From: Larix sibirica
Taxonomy: Eukaryota; Streptophyta; Pinopsida; Pinales; Pinaceae
NCBI GenBank assembly: GCA_004151065.3
Contig: NWUY0300004417.1
Location: 9,105-20,124 of the forward strand
Direction: 5' to 3'
DNA: 11,020 bases
Program-made: the position numbers and the translations under genes
Notes under the pieces: model-generated
Databases searched by the model: none
Seen by the model: only the letters and a program-made list of their open reading frames with translations
Told to the model about the DNA's origin: nothing
In this document: one piece after another, positions 6,846 through 11,020 of the stretch
Layout: each line of letters starts with the position of its first letter
Position numbering within the stretch: position 1 is the first letter of the stretch

Positions 6846-8318
6846 ATGGAAATCGATGGGGATTTTAATGGGAGTCCTGTGATGACATATGGTGCCTCTG
6901 GGATAGTGATTCAATCAAATGGGCAAAACTCAGCTAGCAAAAATATTGATGCAGATTCAATGCCCATAATAGACGAGGCTAGTTTTGAGTTACTCCCCCT
7001 TTACAATACCACTGAGACTTCATGGTATTCCAGTTCTTCTGAAGACATGGAGGCATTTGATCAGTTTAAGCTTTGCAATATCTCTAGTAATGGCCATAGC
7101 CATCCACCCTTATTCATTGATGCAAATAATATCATCTCGACGCCCCAGAATAGTACTTTGTACAAAGAAAGTGCATTCGGCTCATACTTAAGACCTTATA
7201 CCCACACTCTCTACGTTATAAATGGCAGAGAGAATCTAATGAAAAGATGCTTCAAGTTTCTCAGAAAAATCGACGAGAAGAGAAGAGAGATGCAGAGGTT
7301 GAGTCAGGTTGCCAATATCCAAGAACATCATCAGTTCAATGGCTCTCTTCAAAGCGAGGCCGCCTTTCATCATATGATCGCCGAGCGTAACAGGAGAAAC
7401 CAACTGAAACAACAGTTCTCATTACTGCATTCTCTCCTACCTCAGAAATCCAAGGTATTATTATAACTTTTCAATTGTATGCATTAATTATTTTTCAAAC
7501 ACTGGCACAGATCCATCTTATGTGTAGGTGATTATCAAATTCTTAAAGAAACATTACTTCAAATCTTATGGCATTTACTATCTAACCTTAGAATCCTTAC
7601 AAGAATGCTTTACTAGTTGTAATAAATATTAGCATAGTAACAGCTTGGTGAATACTAATGGATTCTAATAGGCTATAAGAACAACTTCTTTGTTTTGTTT
7701 TGTTGAGTAACGCCTTAACTACTTCTTATCACCAGCTTTTTTTTTCAGTTATTTGTTTATTTCAAATTTGAAATAATACCCATAAATTTATTCTACTTGT
7801 TTAAACAATCCTTCTGAGATTTAATAAAAGCATACTTACTACTCCACAGTACATTTTAAAAGTTTGTAATTAGAATATTGAGCATCTCTTTTTTTTTTTC
7901 AATCTATGATGACTAACATATATGAGGTGAAATTCTGTGACAGAGAGATAAATATTCAGTACTATCAGCTACTTTTAAGTATATCAGTGATTTGAAGCGT
8001 CGAGTGAATGAACTCGAGCAAAGAAATCGTGCCCTGGAAGAATCGTTGAGAATAAACATTTCAAAGAAAGAAGGGTGTAGCAGTTCTGATCAGAGACATG
8101 AAGAGCATCAGGCAAGATTTATTTATAGCAGTGATGAAGTTGTTTTGGAGCAATCCAAGCAAATCCCCAACCAAGTAAACATGAGAATAAATGTTCAGAA
8201 CGAGTCTCATCATCGTCCTGCTCGAGAGGTTAAAAGAAGTGCACTTGGATGTCGTAATAGTCCAGTCCAATGTACAGACATTCAAGTTGGAGGCTCATCT
8301 TCTTCTAACACAAATTAA
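6846..8318 (+). CDS. bHLH transcription factor, bHLH041-like (two exons)
   Basis: This is a predicted nuclear DNA-binding regulator. Exons are 6846-7454 and 7944-8318, giving 327 residues. The basic region carries the H-E-R set (H176, E180, R184) in HHMIAERNRRNQLKQQF, which in plants binds E-box/G-box DNA. Helix 1 ends SLLHSLLPQKSK, and helix 2 is RDKYSVLSATFKYISDLKRR. A leucine heptad (L220, L227, L234) extends helix 2. The stretch before it (ENLMKRCFKFLRKIDEKRRE) also resembles the bHLH041 group. The N-terminus is Ser/Asn-rich and shorter than in that group. ATG 6846 was chosen because the frame is closed by TAG at 6813-6815. An upstream exon joined at 6816 would also stay in frame, so the start is uncertain. 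Residues 291-327 look out of frame: the ACT-like domain seems to continue in another frame, so the C-terminus may be wrong or the allele damaged. Confidence 0.85.
7455..7943 (+). other. Intron of the bHLH gene (phase 0)
   Basis: The donor is AAG|GTATTA and the acceptor GTGACAG|AGA, joining K203 to R204 in the helix 1-loop region, where plant bHLH genes often have an intron. A T-run (around 7888-7900) and a CTAAC branch-point-like motif (7913-7917) precede the acceptor. The downstream codons RDKYSVLS complete the bHLH motif exactly, which fixes both sites. The 489-nt intron is AT-rich with no visible insertion. Confidence 0.85.
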
Positions 8319-8349
8319 GGTATATACTGTACCTAATCTAAATTCCTGA
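8200..8349 (+). other. ACT-like C-terminal segment in the +1 frame of the bHLH gene
   Basis: From 8200 the +1 frame reads TSLIIVLLERLKEVHLDVVI, then VQSNVQTFKLEAHLLLTQIK, up to TGA at 8347-8349. The helix-strand pattern is that of the ACT-like dimerisation domain found at the C-terminus of many plant bHLH proteins. The strand expected before it (QVNMRINVQNE, 8175-8204) is in the main frame. The main-frame tail (RPAREVKRSALGCRN...) has no such pattern. In the +1 frame AAG|GTATAT at 8319/8320 also looks like a splice donor. Either a deletion shifted the frame or an intron is unrecognised. Confidence 0.6.
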
Positions 8350-8369
8350 TCATATACCTCCAAGATGCC

Positions 8370-8375
8370 AATAAA
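8370..8375 (+). promoter_or_regulatory. Candidate polyadenylation signal
   Basis: AATAAA lies about 50 nt after the TAA at 8316-8318. Plant poly(A) signals are loose and AATAAA occurs by chance in AT-rich DNA, so support is weak. Confidence 0.3.
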
Positions 8376-8620
8376 CGGTACACAATCTTAAAAAATTTAT
8401 TTTAAAGTTTTTGGGTTATGAGTAATCCTTAGTATTTTGTGTTTAGAGGTTAGTTAATCGATTATCATTCAATTTCAATGGGTTGTTATTAGATGTTCAG
8501 TATGTAGATTTTTATACTAATTAATTATTATTTAAGATTTTTGAAATATATTGTAATTAATTCTCTCCCAATTTTTGTATTTTTGTAGTGGACACTCTAT
8601 CCATAATTAAGGGATTAATA

Positions 8621-8686
8621 AGAAGCTAAAAGATAAGAGAAAAGGGATCAAGAAGAAGCTAAAACATAAGAGAAAAGGCTGAATGG
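8621..8686. repeat. 33-bp imperfect tandem duplication
   Basis: 'agaagctaaaagataagaga' (from 8621) recurs as 'agaagctaaaacataagaga' (from 8654), with 'aaaagg' after both. It lies in gene-free DNA (8350-9432) downstream of the bHLH gene, where no other coding signal is seen. Confidence 0.75.
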
Positions 8687-8795
8687 TTATCTATACTGTT
8701 TAGAATTGATTGTTATGCATATTGTTATGTTTTAATAGGTGGCTAACATCAACTCTAACATAACTAGATTTTTAAGTGTTTAACCTGTCAACTTA

Positions 8796-8820
8796 TTAGC
8801 TAATAACAATTGTTAGCTAA
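8796..8820. repeat. Paired 8-bp palindromes
   Basis: TTAGCTAA occurs at 8796-8803 and 8813-8820, and each copy is its own reverse complement. Between and overlapping them lies TAACAATTGTTA (8804-8815), also a perfect palindrome. It could be a protein-binding site or a terminal piece of a transposable element; nothing distinguishes these. Confidence 0.5.
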
Positions 8821-9432
8821 ATTTGGCTACTTTAAATTCTATCTTATCTCTAATACTCTTTTTAAATAAAATATTATCTATAATTATTTTTCAATATTTA
8901 TTTCCATCCGCTCTTTTTCTTTCAATAACAAAAAAATAGTTAATTCATCTAAAGAAAAATCAAAGTTAACATTGTTCACAATTTGCATCTTTGTATCAAA
9001 AACTTCCACCAAGACAGACTTTTTATCAAACTATCTTTCTCCATAATTACAGAGCTAAAACAAAACAAAACTCAGATTTTCACCTCCATCTGAGCAAAGT
9101 ATTACAAAACCTGAAGTAGATCAAAGTATTATCCATTTAAAGAACAAAAAATAAGGACTGGTCTGCTAGAAAATATGTAAAGAACTTTTGGAAATTATGA
9201 GTTTTCTACAGCTTTAAAATGAATTTTTCCATCCACAGGCCCACTGTCCTTTTTGAAAGATTATCTACAACCATATTGAGTTGATATCTATGAAAGAAAT
9301 TAATATCAGCAAACCTTTTTTAGTTCCATCCACTCAATTTATTATTAGTCAATATGATTAATTCTATAAATATATTATTAAAATACAAATACTATTTATT
9401 AAAAATACAAAACATTTCCATTTAAAAAAAAA

Positions 9433-9520
9433 TATAGGAAAACATTTTGAATTTTTCCACATAATTCAAAAAGTAATATGGGAGAACATTTTGATTTTTT
9501 CCACATAATTCAAAAAGTAA
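9433..9520. repeat. 44-bp near-perfect tandem duplication
   Basis: 9433-9476 and 9477-9520 share 'aacattttga.ttttttccac' and 'ataattcaaaaagtaa', with a few substitutions. Confidence 0.85.
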
Positions 9521-9559
9521 AATCCAATGCATGTTTTTCTATTAAAATCTACTTCTTCA

Positions 9560-9991
9560 TATTATAAAGTAGTTGTATTCGTGGAATATATTTGGCTTAC
9601 ATGGATTGGATATTTTGATGTGAATGTGAAGGCCGAGGTGTGGGAGAGTTCCAAATGGGAAAATGTTGCGAAGTTGGTGAAACAGACGTTAATCTGAGTG
9701 GCTAATTCAATGAGAAGCTCAATGCAGATGTCACTGAGAGACTGATTGATAATTTCTGTTAAAATGCTGTATAAATTCAATGTAACCCTCTCTATGTATC
9801 CAGTGGTTTCTGATAAAATCAATCCCTTTCAGAAAAATATTATCTACCCGTTCTTCTCGACAGAAATCAATCCCTTTTGTGGGCCATTTTATTTATCAAC
9901 GATGATAATGAAAAGTTTGAGAGTATGTTGTAAAGTCGTACTGGTTTTCATATCAATGTTTGACAATCAACTGACTGATTGCTCATGCTAA
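9560..9991 (+). pseudogene. Unidentified ORF-like stretch with stops
   Basis: One plus-strand frame reads YKVVVFVEYIWLTWIGYFDV and KAEVWESSKWENVAKLVKQT, meets TGA near 9696, continues SMRSSMQMSLRD, meets a second TGA just before 9746, then stays open for 81 codons to 9991. GC content is higher at 9600-9740. The minus strand is also open over 9562-9822 but from a TTG. No domain is recognised and no ATG fits, so this is at most a decayed exon or retroelement piece. Confidence 0.2.
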
Positions 9992-10022
9992 GACAATTGG
10001 GTTACATTTTATTCACAAATTC

Positions 10023-10066
10023 TTCCATGAAGTCATTCCCATGATTCCATGAGGTCATTCCTCATA
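10023..10066. repeat. 22-bp imperfect tandem duplication
   Basis: 'ttccatgaagtcattccc' (10023) is followed by 'ttccatgaggtcattcct' (10045). Confidence 0.75.
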
Positions 10067-10331
10067 ATTAGTTAAGCTAAATAGTTTTATTTTTTATAAA
10101 AATTTAACGAAAGTATTGTAAACTTATCTGTTTGTCCACTAAATTTTGTTTTAGTAAAAACAAAGAATGAAAACACATAAAAATGCAAGGATAACTTCAA
10201 AAGATATTCATCCATAACCCTGACAAACATAATATGTATGTCGAGAAGATATGATCATATGGAAAATCATTTTCTATTCTCTTGACTTATAAAACTTATT
10301 ATTTATAACTCATGTTTAAATGGTAAAAGGG

Positions 10332-10360
10332 TTATATATAATAATAATATATAATATATA
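10332..10360. repeat. AT-only simple repeat
   Basis: An uninterrupted A/T stretch of TATA and ATA units (29 bp), a low-complexity tract. Confidence 0.8.
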
Positions 10361-10963
10361 GTTTATTGTTGATAATTAGGTTGTAAAACATATATATCAG
10401 ATTGCACAATGAGAAATTAGAATTGAGTTAATGTTAGTCATTATATTTGATTTTTAAAAATAATTTTTATTATTATTTGTTGAGTTTAAATAAAATATCA
10501 CATTATAAGTTAATGATTATGTAGATAAGTTGAGAACATCATAGTTATTGCTGTGGTTGTAATAATTATGTTAATGGACAACTTATTATTCACTTGAAGT
10601 CCTTTAGAGGTAATCTAAACTTAAAATTAAAATTAAGTAGTGGAGGAGGATGTTTGTCATACAATATGAGTTCGTCTTTCCATATAAAAATTAAAATTGA
10701 TAAAAGAATATAAATTTCTGAGAAACCAGAAACTTTGAGACAAATTTCTTAAATAATACAGTTTTCTTCCAATTTAAAGAATATAAATTTGTTTTTATAA
10801 AGATATGACTATACAAAGAAGCTTTGTACTTATGGTGGGAAAATTCATGTGAAACTTGAATGTTTGTTTCACAAAAATCTTATCATGTTATAATTTCAAA
10901 GTTGTTGCTAAAGAGAAATTCTATTTTGTTGATTATAAGAATAAATAGCTAAGTTGCCAGGAA

Positions 10964-11020
10964 ACTTGGGTACGGGGACGGGGACAGGAACGCCACTTTT
11001 TGAAATAGGGTACTTGGGTA
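10964..11020. repeat. GGGGAC-type hexamer repeat bounded by ACTTGGGTA
   Basis: acttgggta (10964-10972) is followed by a degenerate hexamer run (ggggac, ggggac, aggaac), a short spacer, and a second acttgggta at 11012-11020, cut by the window edge. The 48-bp offset suggests the start of a longer tandem array or a repeat-derived piece. It is strikingly G-rich against its AT-rich flank. Confidence 0.6.

Larger units (their letters stand above)
9992..10963. other. Gene-free AT-rich stretch
   Basis: No open frame with a recognisable domain, RNA gene or element terminus is seen. The stretch contains a short tandem duplication and an AT-only run, listed separately. Confidence 0.6.

Noticed and set aside
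6985-7191. Second frame inside bHLH exon 1
   Set aside because: It overlaps the bHLH coding frame and has no domain. It is a shadow frame.
8061-8285. Minus-strand 74-codon frame opposite bHLH exon 2
   Set aside because: It is antisense to well-supported coding sequence, with no recognisable motif.
9816-9878. 'aaatcaatcccttt' twice, 48 bp apart
   Set aside because: The match is only about 14 bp with unrelated flanks, too little to claim a duplication.

Overview
This window looks like nuclear DNA of a seed plant. It is AT-rich and mostly non-genic, full of worn retroelement pieces and two-copy repeats. Its one convincing gene has a plant-type GT-AG intron and a plant-type basic helix-loop-helix (bHLH) domain. 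A conifer or other large, repeat-rich genome is possible, but that is only an impression. One undetermined base (N, 428) points to a draft assembly.

Layout. 1-430: copy A of a dispersed repeat, with copy B at about 2505-2933 and partial copy C at about 4072-4205. 481-1185, minus strand: a retroelement piece with a primer-binding site matching plant initiator tRNA-Met and a candidate long terminal repeat (LTR). This GC-richer block carries two adjacent hairpins (703-754) with covarying stems. 1304-1509: a perfect 31-bp inverted repeat around a 144-bp spacer. 1689-3240: several two-copy tandem duplications, including a perfect 65-bp one. 3340-3720 and 4330-4735: two decayed, unidentified coding-like stretches. 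5606-5637: a 15-bp-arm palindrome. 5656-6215: a broken Ty3/gypsy-type gag.

The gene is a bHLH transcription factor at 6846-8318 (plus strand, two exons, 489-nt intron), resembling the plant bHLH041 group. Its DNA-binding and dimerisation region is intact. The C-terminal ACT-like region appears to switch to the +1 frame near 8200, so the simple model ends in an out-of-frame tail. A frame-shifting deletion, an assembly error or an unannotated 124-nt intron (8075-8198) could each explain this. A 52-bp duplication just upstream creates small upstream ORFs.

8350-11020 has no recognisable gene: AT-rich DNA, three more short tandem duplications, an unidentified ORF-like stretch (9560-9991) and a GGGGAC-type repeat at the right edge. 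I see no novel multi-gene system. The most interesting points are the frame switch, the 31-bp inverted repeat, the covarying hairpins, and the many independent two-copy duplications.
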